From positions 248,001-312,000 of the forward strand of contig JAKCOZ010000081.1 in the NCBI GenBank assembly GCA_022605955.1: 64,000 nucleotides of DNA, given 5' to 3'. The DNA comes from Rallus limicola (Eukaryota; Chordata; Aves; Gruiformes; Rallidae). The notes under the pieces are model-generated. The model was given only the letters and a program-made list of their open reading frames with translations. It made no database searches and had not been told where the DNA came from. Shown one piece after another: positions 35,960-50,308 of the stretch; within the stretch, counting starts at the first letter, position 1, and each line of letters opens with the position of its first letter. A program made the position numbers and the translations under genes.

Positions 35960-37230
35960 CGACATTTGGAAAGTCATGTGGGCTAAACACTGATCCACAT
36001 CACCGCTGTCTCCGTGGCTGTCCGAGGACACAGAAGGCAGTCCTGATGGGGTGTCACATGCAGATGGGGACGGTGACCTAGGTGGAGAGAGTTTAGCTTC
36101 TCCACTCCTTCCACATGGCTCCAAATTGTCCTCGTGCTCTGAAAGAAAAGACCCAGACTGTGAGACAGGAAACAGAACTCACACCACAACCATCCTGGCT
36201 GTTCAGGCAGACTGGCTTCAGTCGTCTCTCTTCGCCTTCGCAAAGCAGAGGCTTCAGTGTTAAAAACAAAGCCATTTAACACACTGTGCTGTGGGGACTA
36301 CGAGTAAGAGCCCCCCTCCTTCTGCTGCCCAGACACGGGCACCACCACATTGCTCATATGTCAGGTGTCCGAGAAGAGGATGCTCCAGGCAAAGCTGGAG
36401 GCCCACGAGCCCAAACCTGCCCCAGGATCACCCTGCTTGACTATTTGGCATACTGTACCATTTTGGCTGGAGTCTTCCTCACGATCTTCATGCTCTCCAC
36501 CAGAGAGGCTTTTCCCCTCTTCTTCATCAACAGTTTGTTCTTTGATGATGACCTCTTCCTCAAATATTACTTCTTCATAGATGACATCTTTCTCGGCAAT
36601 TTCTTCAACCATTTCTTTGTCTAAGCTTTCTTCCTGAACGGTTTCTTTGACAACTTCTTTGTCGATAATTTCTTTGACTTTTGTATCAACAGCTTCTTCT
36701 CTGTCGTCAATTTTGTCCTCGCCTTCTCCATCATTAACTTCCTTCTCTTCTCCGTTGTCACCTTCTTCATCGCTCCACAGTGCTGCTGGTAGACTGCGAT
36801 TTCATCTCTGTCATGAGCAGCACTGCGAGATAAACGGACACGCTTCCCTAGGAAGACCATGGTGACACGTGCGTTGCTGCAGAGCAGGGACTGGGGAGGC
36901 ACTCTGGCATCCTGAGGCAGGAGAGACACAAAAAGCACATTCATTCACCTGTCTTTCAGAAATACCATGAACCTGCACTCACACTACGTACAGGCACCTT
37001 TCAGCATCAGGCCCTTACCCTTCTCGGAGGTTCCTCGGAGCCCTTTGGTACGGTGAGGGAGCGAAATCGTCTCCTTCGGTACTCGCCCTTTCTCGCTGCC
37101 CCAGCGTGTTCATCTCTCTTTTCCAGGGGTGGATGTGGCACTGGTATTCTGGGTTTCTTCATGGTGGGACGGTGACAGTAGGATACATCAGCCACATGGA
37201 GATCCTACAGCATAAGCCTTTGCGTTCCTC
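35960..37230 (-). pseudogene. 4.78-kb module 1: A frameshifted, B1-C out of frame
   Basis: Exons are A 37019-37230 (212 nt), B1-C 36417-36911 and D 35960-36138. A has lost 7 bp at about 37195 (GCCACATGGAG where intact copies read GCCACAGCTCCCATGGAG), which breaks its frame. The B1-C fusion is also out of frame, with a stop at 36621. It is doubly disabled as a coding module. The C exon has private changes in its IYEEVIFEEE region. Confidence 0.75.
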
Positions 37231-38337
37231 CTGCAGAAATGGTTTAACCAGGTCAAACAGGCTCTGCAAAAATAGCTCCTGAGCATAGGAAATGCACCAG
37301 GGTCTGCCTGTGCTTTACACTGAGAAACACTGTGGAATAATTACTGGAGGTGACTGAAAAATTAAAATTTATGTTCACACTGTAAGCAAGGGTTCAGCAT
37401 TCAGAGAACTCCTGGGGTGCCAGAATGTTTCTCCAGACGTTCTCTAGGCAATCTCGGAGGCTGGCAACATCCGGGGAGCTTGATGCACCGACCCTGAGAG
37501 AACAGTCCAGGCAGGAGGCACTGTGTCGAGGCTCTGAGATCTACAGGCACCTCTGTATGACAGTACTGCCATGCTGCATTGTTTCTGCCCGAGGTGAGAA
37601 GTAAAGCAGAAACCAGCTAGCCATTCATCATTTTCCTGGCAGGATCGTGTTCTTCAGGTCAACTGTTGCTCATTAGAATATCATTAGAATACAAAAACAC
37701 ACCTCCATCTACAAGCTACCTGCCTGTAAGGTTGCAACCACTACCCCTCATGGAGCACAGGCTCTGAATTTCTGTTAGCCTGTACCTTTAACACGATGCC
37801 AGGAAAATGTACAGCAAACCCAACAAAGACAGGCATGACTAGAGTCACTCAAGCTCCACCTGACAGTGAAAAATAGGATAAAAGTAGCCCCAAAACAGAG
37901 GCACGTTAGGGAAGAAACTATCATGAGCCATCGCTGACTTCTGGGACCTATCGACAGAGTGAGCCTCTCTCCCCACCCCAGGGCACCTTGGGTGAGATGT
38001 TCTTTTAGCTACTGCAAAAAAGTGACTGTGCCCCTTCCCCGACTGGGAGGGAGTGGGCTCCAATTTATCAGAAAGATCAACAGGAAGCAGCAAGCATGCG
38101 TTCAGCAGTGTCAAGCTGCTCAAAAGCGTAGAGTGAAAATAATACAAGTGTCATTTGTGTGGTGCTGGGAGCCTGCTGGCCTTGTGCTCAACAAGCAGCT
38201 AAGGAAGCTGCTGCTCTGCAATTGGGAAATGAGGTGCTGAAGTCACCTTTGAGAGGGAGGCCTGAGAAAAGCTATGAATCTGAGGAGGTAAGCTCATGAG
38301 TGAAAATAGTCATCTGAAACAACTGTTAGGAGAGGGT

Positions 38338-40146
38338 AAATCTCCTGTTAGATAAAATGCAACCTTCTGCTCCAGTCAGGCACATTCACAGGTTCGTGTG
38401 TAGCATCAACCCTGAAACTTGGAATGGAGATATCTGGTCTGACAGTGATAATGCTGAGATCAAAGGAACCCCTGATGCTGAACCTCAACCAATTCCCATT
38501 CGACCCCTGCTGAAAGTTAACCCTGCTGTTGGCAGTGATGACGAGATTCACAGCACCATCGGTACAATTCCATGCTCACTGGAGAGCTGGCAAAGATACA
38601 GGACAAATTCTCCAGGTGGTCAGGGCAGTCGGGAGTTGACTGTGTGTGGTGAGTTTCTCTTGCAGGGGCAGACAGGATTATGTTCAGTGAGGAGGAAGAT
38701 GGAGGCTACAGGGGACCAGGAGTATTCCTAACCACCACGCCAGGAGATCACGATTATTCCTTGACTGCACAAGCTACACACTGAGCAGGTGTCATAAATA
38801 CACAGGAGAGAGAGGGGCTGCTGGAGATTCAAGCCACAGGCTACTCCCATCTGGCAGAGGCAGTACAAAAGGCAGCCTGCATACAGGCGCTGTATGAGAG
38901 AGATGTAAGGAAATCCCTGATGTTAGCTCCCATTGACCCAGCACCACTAACCCCTCTTATTCGTGGTCTTTCTGAACATCTTCACAAGTTTGTAGAAAAT
39001 ACTCAAGACTGCATTCAAACTGCTCATGAAAAAGCCAGTCATAATTGTAGACAAAGCCAGCACAGCCCTATACCCACCTGGAACATCTCTGTACGATGTT
39101 CACCGTATCGTTTTACGATAGATAAATACGGACACCGAATAGGCTGGGTCAGTTCACCCAGGGGAAAATCTCTGGGCCTCGCCCAGCGACTCGGCCAGGT
39201 CTCTACCCAAAACCCTGAACCCGGTGGGACACTTGGACCTAACAAGGCATGCAGTGAGTCCTGGCACAAAGCCCTGAATCTGGGTGTACCTCGACAATTC
39301 CTGCATGGGGCCTCTACAGAGGACCTCTGCTCCTGAGTCTAATCTCTGAATAAAAGCTGTAACTCAGCAGAGGGAAACTCTGTAGCTCCTAAGATCCAAA
39401 TCCAGCAAGAAAGTGCTCCTTCTGCACCAGAGCAGAATCTAACTGAAACGGGACCCCAGCACAGCAGACAGCAAAATATTTCTGTCCCCAGAGAGGGTAG
39501 CGTGCCACCCTGCCTGGCGGCTACTGGAAATTCAGTGGTGCTCTGATAAAAGCCACTGCATTTCCAGGAGCACTCTTGCCATTCCCACTGGGCCCCGAAA
39601 AATAGCGGTAGATTTTCTCATTGTTACAGGGGCCTGCCTAAATGTCAATAATCACTACAGAAACAGTACAGACCCTCAGCATAAAACCGGGGTGATGCAA
39701 GGTTAAGACCACCAGAATTGAGGAAATAGCAAAAAATGCCCCACTGCAGAAGTAACTCTCTGGCTTCCCGGAGAGCAGACATTAACCAGAGAAGAAGTAT
39801 TGGGTGGTGCCACAAACATTTTAGGATATGGAAAAAAAAAGGAATCAGGCACAATGAAACTCAGACTGTCAGAAACATCTGGACTCTTACCCCCTCCACA
39901 GTCACTAATGTTCAGCAACATCCATTGCCAGCAATTGCTGTTGCCAGGACTGAGGGAGTGGTAACAGCATTGGAAACAGGGATGTAATTAAAAGAACTTC
40001 CTCGCTTTACCATTCACCGGTATGGCCAGCAAAGAAACCTACCAGGCAGTGGGGTTTTACAGTTGCCTTTCAACAAGTAAGCGTTGACACTGTGCCTTTG
40101 ACTGCCACAGTTCCAAACACTGCTCAGAAAGGCACATTAATACAGG
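38338..40146 (+). mobile_element. Endogenous retrovirus gag-protease remnant, copy 2
   Basis: Tandem copy of 33560-35365 with the same stops and the Val-Thr-Gly protease site. Gag-like open segments lie at 38357-38731 and 38920-39336. Confidence 0.65.
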
Positions 40147-40347
40147 GCGCTGCTGCCTGCTCATGTGATGTTACTCCTCCACCAGAACCCCCATGTCCTT
40201 CTCAGCAGGGCTGCTCTCCAGCAGCTCTTCTCCCAACCTGTATCTATGCCTGGGATTCCTCCAGCCCCAGTGCAAGACCTGACACTTTGCAGTGTTGAAC
40301 CTCATTAGGTTTCCCCTGGCCCACCTTTCCAGCCTGTCATTCCTGAG
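40147..40347 (-). mobile_element. CR1 LINE coding fragment, copy 2
   Basis: Tandem copy of the CR1 fragment at 35366. It has KDMGVLVEE and an extra GCT trinucleotide at its downstream edge. Confidence 0.85.
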
Positions 40348-40740
40348 AACATCATGTGTAGGATGGTCAGCATGGCTGCACAGAAGGACTCTCATTTCTC
40401 AGAAATCACCAGAAAAGTGACAGGGGTTTTTAAGGAATAGGAATAGCAGTTTAAACAGCGTAGCTGTCAATAAATTAGCTGCAGTAACCAGTGACCTAAA
40501 CTGATTGAAACTTCAATCTTCTCTTCCAATGCTGGCATTTAAACACATATCACATCTATAACAGCATATGTTATCCCCATGGGGAGAAGTAAATGAAAAG
40601 GACCACCAGTTAATTACAGATGCACTTAGTGTGGCCCTAAATTGCGTTTCCCTGGCCCTTCATTGTTTCCAAGCTTGGCTGTGGATACAATCAATGGCAG
40701 CTGCAATTATACGGGAAGGTGAGCAAGACACCTGACCTAC

Positions 40741-42011
40741 CGACATTTGCAAAGTCATGTGGGCTAAACACTGATCCACATCACCGCTGTCTCCGTGGCT
40801 GTCCGAGGACACAGAAGGCAGTCCTGATGGGGTGTCACATGCAGATGGGGACGGTGACCTAGGTGGAGAGAGTTTAGCTTCTCCACTCCTTCCACATGGC
40901 TCCAAATTGTCCTCGTGCTCTGAAAGAAAAGACCCAGACTGTGAGACAGGAAACAGAACTCACACCACAACCATCCTGGCTGTTCAGGCAGACTGGCTTC
41001 AGTCGTCTCTCTTCGCCTTCGCAAAGCAGAGGCTTCAGTGTTAAAAACAAAGCCATTTAACACACTGTGCTGTGGGGACTACGAGTAAGAGCCCCCCTCC
41101 TTCTGCTGCCCAGGCACGGGCACCACCACATTGCTCATATGTCAGGTGTCCGAGAAGAGGATGCTCCAGGCAAAGCTGGAGGCCCACGAGCCCAAACCTG
41201 CCCCAGGATCACCCTGCTTGACTATTTGGCATACTGTACCATTTTGGCTGGAGTCTTCCTCACGATCTTCATGCTCTCCACCAGAGAGGCTTTGCCCCTC
41301 TTCTTCATCAACAGTTTGTTCTTTGATGATGACCTCTTCCTCAAATACTACTTCTTTATAGATGACATCTTTCTTGGCAATTTCTTCAACCATTTCTTTG
41401 TCTAAGCTTTCTTCCTGAACGGTTTCTTTGACAACTTCTTTGTCGATAATTTCTTTGACTTTTGTATCAACAGCTTCTTCTCTGTCGTCAATTTTGTCCT
41501 CGCCTTCTCCATCATTAACTTCCTTCTCTTCTCCGTTGTCACCTTCTTCATCGCTCCACAGTGCTGCTGGTAGACTGCGATTTCATCTCTGTCATGAGCA
41601 GCACTGCGAGATAAACGGACACGCTTCCCTAGGAAGACCATGGTGACACGTGCGTTGCTGCAGAGCAGGGACTGGGGAGGCACTCTGGCATCCTGAGGCA
41701 GGAGAGACACAAAAAGCACATTCATTCACCTGTCTTTCAGAAATACCATGAACCTGCACTCACACTACGTACAGGCACCTTTCAGCATCAGGCCCTTACC
41801 CTTCTCGGAGGTTCCTCGGAGCCCTTTGGTACGGTGAGGGAGCGAAATCGTCTCCTTCGGTACTCGCCCTTTCTCGCTGCCCCAGCGTGTTCATCTCTCT
41901 TTTCCAGGGGTGGATGTGGCACTGGTATTCTGGGTTTCTTCATGGTGGGACGGTGACAGTAGGATACATCAGCCACATGGAGATCCTACAGCATAAGCCT
42001 TTGCGTTCCTC
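40741..42011 (-). pseudogene. 4.78-kb module 2: A frameshifted, B1-C out of frame
   Basis: Exons are A 41800-42011, B1-C 41198-41692 and D 40741-40919. It shares the 7-bp A deletion with module 1, which marks the two as sister copies. The basic tail stops at 41402. Confidence 0.75.
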
Positions 42012-43118
42012 CTGCAGAAATGGTTTAACCAGGTCAAACAGGCTCTGCAAAAATAGCTCCTGAGCATAGGAAATGCACCAGGGTCTGCCTGTGCTTTACA
42101 CTGAGAAACACTGTGGAATAATTACTGGAGGTGACTGAAAAATTAAAATTTATGTTCACACTGTAAGCAAGGGTTCAGCATTCAGAGAACTCCTGGGGTG
42201 CCAGAATGTTTCTCCAGACGTTCTCTAGGCAATCTCGGAGGCTGGCAACATCCGGGGAGCTTGATGCACCGACCCTGAGAGAACAGTCCAGGCAGGAGGC
42301 ACTGTGTCGAGGCTCTGAGATCTACAGGCACCTCTGTATGACAGTACTGCCATGCTGCATTGTTTCTGCCCGAGGTGAGAAGTAAAGCAGAAACCAGCTA
42401 GCCATTCATCATTTTCCTGGCAGGATCGTGTTCTTCAGGTCAACTGTTGCTCATTAGAATATCATTAGAATACAAAAACACACCTCCATCTACAAGCTAC
42501 CTGCCTGTAAGGTTGCAACCACTACCCCTCATGGAGCACAGGCTCTGAATTTCTGTTAGCCTGTACCTTTAACACGATGCCAGGAAAATGTACAGCAAAC
42601 CCAACAAAGACAGGCATGACTAGAGTCACTCAAGCTCCACCTGACAGTGAAAAATAGGATAAAAGTAGCCCCAAAACAGAGGCACGTTAGGGAAGAAACT
42701 ATCATGAGCCATCGCTGACTTCTGGGACCTATCGACAGAGTGAGCCTCTCTCCCCACCCCAGGGCACCTTGGGTGAGATGTTCTTTTAGCTACTGCAAAA
42801 AAGTGACTGTGCCCCTTCCCCGACTGGGAGGGAGTGGGCTCCAATTTATCAGAAAGATCAACAGGAAGCAGCAAGCATGCGTTCAGCAGTGTCAAGCTGC
42901 TCAAAAGCGTAGAGTGAAAATAATACAAGTGTCATTTGTGTGGTGCTGGGAGCCTGCTGGCCTTGTGCTCAACAAGCAGCTAAGGAAGCTGCTGCTCTGC
43001 AATTGGGAAATGAGGTGCTGAAGTCACCTTTGAGAGGGAGGCCTGAGAAAAGCTATGAATCTGAGGAGGTAAGCTCATGAGTGAAAATAGTCATCTGAAA
43101 CAACTGTTAGGAGAGGGT

Positions 43119-44927
43119 AAATCTCCTGTTAGATAAAATGCAACCTTCTGCTCCAGTCAGGCACATTCACAGGTTCGTGTGTAGCATCAACCCTGAAACT
43201 TGGAATGGAGATATCTGGTCTGACAGTGATAATGCTGAGATCAAAGGAACCCCTGATGCTGAACCTCAACCAATTCCCATTCGACCCCTGCTGAAAGTTA
43301 ACCCTGCTGTTGGCAGTGATGACGAGATTCACAGCACCATCGGTACAATTCCATGCTCACTGGAGAGCTGGCAAAGATACAGGACAAATTCTCCAGGTGG
43401 TCAGGGCAGTCGGGAGTTGACTGTGTGTGGTGAGTTTCTCTTGCAGGGGCAGACAGGATTATGTTCAGTGAGGAGGAAGATGGAGGCTACAGGGGACCAG
43501 GAGTATTCCTAACCACCACGCCAGGAGATCACGATTATTCCTTGACTGCACAAGCTACACACTGAGCAGGTGTCATAAATACACAGGAGAGAGAGGGGCT
43601 GCTGGAGATTCAAGCCACAGGCTACTCCCATCTGGCAGAGGCAGTACAAAAGGCAGCCTGCATACAGGCGCTGTATGAGAGAGATGTAAGGAAATCCCTG
43701 ATGTTAGCTCCCATTGACCCAGCACCACTAACCCCTCTTATTCGTGGTCTTTCTGAACATCTTCACAAGTTTGTAGAAAATACTCAAGACTGCATTCAAA
43801 CTGCTCATGAAAAAGCCAGTCATAATTGTAGACAAAGCCAGCACAGCCCTATACCCACCTGGAACATCTCTGTACGATGTTCACCGTATCGTTTTACGAT
43901 AGATAAATACGGACACCGAATAGGCTGGGTCAGTTCACCCAGGGGAAAATCTCTGGGCCTCGCCCAGCGACTCGGCCAGGTCTCTACCCAAAACCCTGAA
44001 CCCGGTGGGACACTTGGACCTAACAAGGCATGCAGTGAGTCCTGGCACAAAGCCCTGAATCTGGGTGTACCTCGACAATTCCTGCATGGGGCCTCTACAG
44101 AGGACCTCTGCTCCTGAGTCTAATCTCTGAATAAAAGCTGTAACTCAGCAGAGGGAAACTCTGTAGCTCCTAAGATCCAAATCCAGCAAGAAAGTGCTCC
44201 TTCTGCACCAGAGCAGAATCTAACTGAAACGGGACCCCAGCACAGCAGACAGCAAAATATTTCTGTCCCCAGAGAGGGTAGCGTGCCACCCTGCCTGGCG
44301 GCTACTGGAAATTCAGTGGTGCTCTGATAAAAGCCACTGCATTTCCAGGAGCACTCTTGCCATTCCCACTGGGCCCCGAAAAATAGCGGTAGATTTTCTC
44401 ATTGTTACAGGGGCCTGCCTAAATGTCAATAATCACTACAGAAACAGTACAGACCCTCAGCATAAAACCGGGGTGATGCAAGGTTAAGACCACCAGAATT
44501 GAGGAAATAGCAAAAAATGCCCCACTGCAGAAGTAACTCTCTGGCTTCCCGGAGAGCAGACATTAACCAGAGAAGAAGTATTGGGTGGTGCCACAAACAT
44601 TTTAGGATATGGAAAAAAAAAGGAATCAGGCACAATGAAACTCAGACTGTCAGAAACATCTGGACTCTTACCCCCTCCACAGTCACTAATGTTCAGCAAC
44701 ATCCATTGCCAGCAATTGCTGTTGCCAGGACTGAGGGAGTGGTAACAGCATTGGAAACAGGGATGTAATTAAAAGAACTTCCTCGCTTTACCATTCACCG
44801 GTATGGCCAGCAAAGAAACCTACCAGGCAGTGGGGTTTTACAGTTGCCTTTCAACAAGTAAGCGTTGACACTGTGCCTTTGACTGCCACAGTTCCAAACA
44901 CTGCTCAGAAAGGCACATTAATACAGG
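43119..44927 (+). mobile_element. Endogenous retrovirus gag-protease remnant, copy 3
   Basis: Tandem copy with gag-like open segments at 43138-43512 and 43701-44117 and the same inactivated protease site. It appears nearly identical to copy 2. Confidence 0.65.
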
Positions 44928-45128
44928 GCGCTGCTGCCTGCTCATGTGATGTTACTCCTCCACCAGAACCCCCATGTCCTTCTCAGCAGGGCTGCTCTCC
45001 AGCAGCTCTTCTCCCAACCTGTATCTATGCCTGGGATTCCTCCAGCCCCAGTGCAAGACCTGACACTTTGCAGTGTTGAACCTCATTAGGTTTCCCCTGG
45101 CCCACCTTTCCAGCCTGTCATTCCTGAG
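44928..45128 (-). mobile_element. CR1 LINE coding fragment, copy 3
   Basis: Tandem copy that shares the extra GCT and KDMGVLVEE with copy 2. Confidence 0.85.
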
Positions 45129-45521
45129 AACATCATGTGTAGGATGGTCAGCATGGCTGCACAGAAGGACTCTCATTTCTCAGAAATCACCAGAAAAGTG
45201 ACAGGGGTTTTTAAGGAATAGGAATAGCAGTTTAAACAGCGTAGCTGTCAATAAATTAGCTGCAGTAACCAGTGACCTAAACTGATTGAAACTTCAATCT
45301 TCTCTTCCAATGCTGGCATTTAAACACATATCACATCTATAACAGCATATGTTATCCCCATGGGGAGAAGTAAATGAAAAGGACCACCAGTTAATTACAG
45401 ATGCACTTAGTGTGGCCCTAAATTGCGTTTCCCTGGCCCTTCATTGTTTCCAAGCTTGGCTGTGGATACAATCAATGGCAGCTGCAATTATACGGGAAGG
45501 TGAGCAAGACACCTGACCTAC

Positions 45522-46799
45522 CGACATTTGCAAAGTCATGTGGGCTAAACACTGATCCACATCACCGCTGTCTCCGTGGCTGTCCGAGGACACAGAAGGC
45601 AGTCCTGATGGGGTGTCACATGCAGATGGGGACGGTGACCTAGGTGGAGAGAGTTTAGCTTCTCCACTCCTTCCACATGGCTCCAAATTGTCCTCGTGCT
45701 CTGAAAGAAAAGACCCAGACTGTGAGACAGGAAACAGAACTCACACCACAACCATCCTGGCTGTTCAGGCAGACTGGCTTCAGTCGTCTCTCTTCGCCTT
45801 CGCAAAGCAGAGGCTTCAGTGTTAAAAACAAAGCCATTTAACACACTGTGCTGTGGGGACTACGAGTAAGAGCCCCCCTCCTTCTGCTGCCCAGGCACGG
45901 GCACCACCACATTGCTCATATGTCAGGTGTCCGAGAAGAGGATGCTCCAGGCAAAGCTGGAGGCCCACGAGCCCAAACCTGCCCCAGGATCACCCTGCTT
46001 GACTATTTGGCATACTGTACCATTTTGGCTGGAGTCTTCCTCACGATCTTCATGCTCTCCACCAGAGAGGCTTTGCCCCTCTTCTTCATCAACAGTTTGT
46101 TCTTTGATGATGACCTCTTCCTCAAATACTACTTCTTTATAGATGACATCTTTCTTGGCAATTTCTTCAACCATTTCTTTGTCTAAGCTTTCTTCCTGAA
46201 CGGTTTCTTTGACAACTTCTTTGTCGATAATTTCTTTGACTTTTGTATCAACAGCTTCTTCTCTGTCGTCAATTTTGTCCTCGCCTTCTCCATCATTAAC
46301 TTCCTTCTCTTCTCCGTTGTCACCTTCTTCATCGCTCCACAGTGCTGCTGGTAGACTGCGATTTCATCTCTGTCATGAGCAGCACTGCGAGATAAACGGA
46401 CACGCTTCCCTAGGAAGACCATGGTGACACGTGCGTTGCTGCAGAGCAGGGACTGGGGAGGCACTCTGGCATCCTGAGGCAGGAGAGACACAAAAAGCAC
46501 ATTCATTCACCTGTCTTTCAGAAATACCATGAACCTGCACTCACACTACGTACAGGCACCTTTCAGCATCAGGCCCTTACCCTTCTTGGAGGTTCCTCGG
46601 AGCCCTTTGGTACGGTGAGGGAGCGAAATCGTCTCCTTCGGTACTCGCCCTTTCTCGCTGCCCCAGCGTGTTCATCTCTCTTTTCCAGGGGTGGATGTGG
46701 CACTGGTATTCTGGGTTTCTTCATGGTGGGACGGTGACAGTAGGATACATCAGCCACAGCTCCCATGGAGATCCTACAGCATAAGCCTTTGCGTTCCTC
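45522..46799 (-). pseudogene. 4.78-kb module 3: A intact, B1-C out of frame
   Basis: Exons are A 46581-46799 (219 nt, open), B1-C 45979-46473 and D 45522-45700. A lacks the 7-bp deletion, so reading can pass from the open modules upstream through A and into B1. The fusion then shifts to the basic frame and stops at 46183. If the array is translated from upstream, this is where the product would end, with a Lys-rich tail. Confidence 0.75.
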
Positions 46800-47906
46800 C
46801 TGCAGAAATGGTTTAACCAGGTCAAACAGGCTCTGCAAAAATAGCTCCTGAGCATAGGAAATGCACCAGGGTCTGCCTGTGCTTTACACTGAGAAACACT
46901 GTGGAATAATTACTGGAGGTGACTGAAAAATTAAAATTTATGTTCACACTGTAAGCAAGGGTTCAGCATTCAGAGAACTCCTGGGGTGCCAGAATGTTTC
47001 TCCAGACGTTCTCTAGGCAATCTCGGAGGCTGGCAACATCCGGGGAGCTTGATGCACCGACCCTGAGAGAACAGTCCAGGCAGGAGGCACTGTGTCGAGG
47101 CTCTGAGATCTACAGGCACCTCTGTATGACAGTACTGCCATGCTGCATTGTTTCTGCCCGAGGTGAGAACTAAAGCAGAAACCAGCTAGCCATTCATCAT
47201 TTTCCTGGCAGGATCGTGTTCTTCAGGTCAACTGTTGCTCATTAGAATATCATTAGAATACAAAAACACACCTCCATCTACAAGCTACCTGCCTGTAAGG
47301 TTGCAACCACTACCCCTCATGGAGCACAGGCTCTGAATTTCTGTTAGCCTGTACCTTTAACACGATGCCAGGAAAATGTACAGCAAACCCAACAAAGACA
47401 GGCATGACTAGAGTCACTCAAGCTCCACCGGACAGTGAAAAATAGGATAAAAGTAGCCCCAAAACAGAGGCACGTTAGGGAAGAAACTATCATGAGCCAT
47501 CGCTGACTTCTGGGACCTATCGACAGAGTGAGCCTCTCTCCCCACCCCAGGGCACCTTGGGTGAGATGTTCTTTTAGCTACTGCAAAAAAGTGACTGTGC
47601 CCCTTCCCCGACTGGGAGGGAGTGGGCTCCAATTTATCAGAAAGATCAACAGGAAGCAGCAAGCATGCGTTCAGCAGTGTCAAGCTGCTCAAAAGCGTAG
47701 AGTGAAAATAATACAAGTGTCATTTGTGTGGTGCTGGGAGCCTGCTGGCCTTGTGCTCAACAAGCAGCTAAGGAAGCTGCTGCTCTGCAATTGGGAAATG
47801 AGGTGCTGAAGTCACCTTTGAGAGGGAGGCCTGAGAAAAGCTATGAATCTGAGGAGGTAAGCTCATGAGTGAAAATAGTCATCTGAAACAACTGTTAGGA
47901 GAGGGT

Positions 47907-49714
47907 AAATCTCCTGTTAGATAAAATGCAACCTTCTGCTCCAGTCAGGCAGATTCACGGGTTCGTGTGTAGCATCAACCCTGAAACTTGGAATGGAGAT
48001 ATCTGGTCTGACAGTGATAATGCTGAGATCAAAGGAACCCCTGATGCTGAACCTCAACCAATTCCCATTCGACCCCTGCTGAAAGTTAACACTGCTGTTG
48101 GCAGTGATGACGAGATTCACAGCACCATCGGTACAATTCCATGCTCACTGGAGAGCTGGCAAAGATACAGGACAAATTCTCCAGGTGGTCAGGGCAGTCG
48201 GGAGTTGACTGTGTGTGGTGAGTTTCTCTTGCAGGGGCAGACAGGATTATGTTCAGTGAGGAGGAAGATGGAGGCTACAGGGGACCAGGAGTATTCCTAA
48301 CCACCACGCCAGGAGATCACGATTATTCCTTGACTGCACAAGCTACACACTGAGCAGGTGTCATAAATACACAGGAGAGAGAGGGGCTGCTGGAGATTCA
48401 AGCCACAGGCTACTCCCATCTGGCAGAGGCAGTACAAAAGGCAGCCTGCATACAGGCGCTGTATGAGAGAGATGTAAGGAAATCCCTGATGTTAGCTCCC
48501 ATTGACCCAGCACCACTAACCCCTCTTATTCGTGGTCTTTCTGAACATCTTCACAAGTTTGTAGAAAATACTCAAGACTGCATTCAAACTGCTCATGAAA
48601 AAGCCAGTCATAATTGTAGACAAAGCCAGCACAGCCCTATACCCACGTGGAACATCTCTGTACGATGTTCACCGTATCGTTTTACGATAGATAAATACGG
48701 ACACCGAATAGGCTGGGTCAGTTCACCCAGGGGAAAATCTCTGGGCCTCGCCCAGCGACTCGGCCAGGTCTCTACCCAAAACCCTGAACCCGGTGGGACA
48801 CTTGGACCTAACAAGGCATGCAGTGAGTCCTGGCACAAAGCCCTGAATCTGGGTGTACCTCGACAATTCCTGCATGGGGCCTCTACAGAGGACCTCTGCT
48901 CCTGAGTCTAATCTCTGAATAAAAGCTGTAACTCAGCAGAGGGAAACTCTGTAGCTCCTAAGATCCAAATCCAGCAAGAAAGTGCTCCTTCTGCACCAGA
49001 GCAGAATCTAACTGAAACGGGACCCCAGCACAGCAGACAGCAAAATATTTCTGTCCCCAGAGAGGGTAGCGTGCCACCCTGCCTGGCGGCTACTGGAAAT
49101 TCAGTGGTGCTCTGATAAAAGCCACTGCATTTCCAGGAGCACTCTTGCCATTCCCACTGGGCCCCGAAAAATAGCGGTAGATTTTCTCATTGTTACAGGG
49201 GCCTGCCTAAATGTCAATAATCACTACAGAAACAGTACAGACCCTCAGCATAAAACCGGGGTGATGCAAGGTTAAGACCACCAGAATTGAGGAAATAGCA
49301 AAAAATGCCCCACTGCAGAAGTAACTCTCTGGCTTCCCGGAGAGCAGAGATTAACCAGAGAAGAAGTATTGGGTGGTGCCACAAACATTTTAGGATATGG
49401 AAAAAAAAAGGAATCAGGCACAATGAAACTCAGACTGTCAGAAACATCTGGACTCTTACCCCCTCCACAGTCACTAATGTTCAGCAACATCCATTGCCAG
49501 CAATTGCTGTTGCCAGGACTGAGGGAGTGGTAACAGCATTGGAAACAGGGATGTAATTAAAAGAACTTCCTCGCTTTACCATTCACCGGTATGGCCAGCA
49601 AAGAAACCTACCAGGCAGTGGGGTTTTACAGTTGCCTTTCAACAAGTAAGCGTTGACACTGTGCCTTTGACTGCCACAGTTCCAAACACTGCTCAGAAAG
49701 GCACATTAATACAG
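47907..49714 (+). mobile_element. Endogenous retrovirus gag-protease remnant, copy 4
   Basis: Tandem copy with gag-like open segments at 47926-48300 and 48489-48905. It carries private changes, such as IHGFV in place of IHRFV. Confidence 0.65.
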
Positions 49715-49915
49715 GGCGCTGCCTGCTCATGTGAAGTTCCTCCTCCACCAGAACCCCCAGGTCCTTCTCAGCAGGGCTGCTCTCCAGCAGCTCTTCTCCC
49801 AGCCTGTTTATCTATGTGTGGGATTCCTCCAGCCCCAGTGCAAGACCTGACACTTTGCAGTGTTGAACCTCATTAGGTTTCCCCTGGCCCACCTTTCCAG
49901 CCTGTCATTCCTGAG
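49715..49915 (-). mobile_element. CR1 LINE coding fragment, copy 4
   Basis: Tandem copy with GCCTGTTTATCTATGTGTGG in place of GCCTGTATCTATGCCTGG. This variant interrupts the CR1 frame and is shared with the copies at 54.5 and 59.3 kb. Confidence 0.85.
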
Positions 49916-50308
49916 AACATCATGTGTAGGATGGTCAGCATGGCTGCACAGAAGGACTCTCATTTCTCAGAAATCACCAGAAAAGTGACAGGGGTTTTTA
50001 AGGAACAGGAATAGCAGTTTAAACAGCGTAGCTGTCAATAAATTAGCTGCAGTAACCAGTGACCTAAACTGATTGAAACTTCAATCTTCTCTTCCAATGC
50101 TGGCATTTAAACACATATCACATCTATAACAGCATATGTTATCCCCATGGGGAGAAGTAAATGAAAAGGACCACCAGTTAATTACAGATGCACTTAGTGT
50201 GGCCCTAAATTGCGTTTCCCTGGCCCTTCATTGTTTCCAAGCTTGGCTGTGGATACAATCAATGGCAGCTGCAATTATACGGGAAGGTGAGGAAGACACC
50301 TGACCTAC

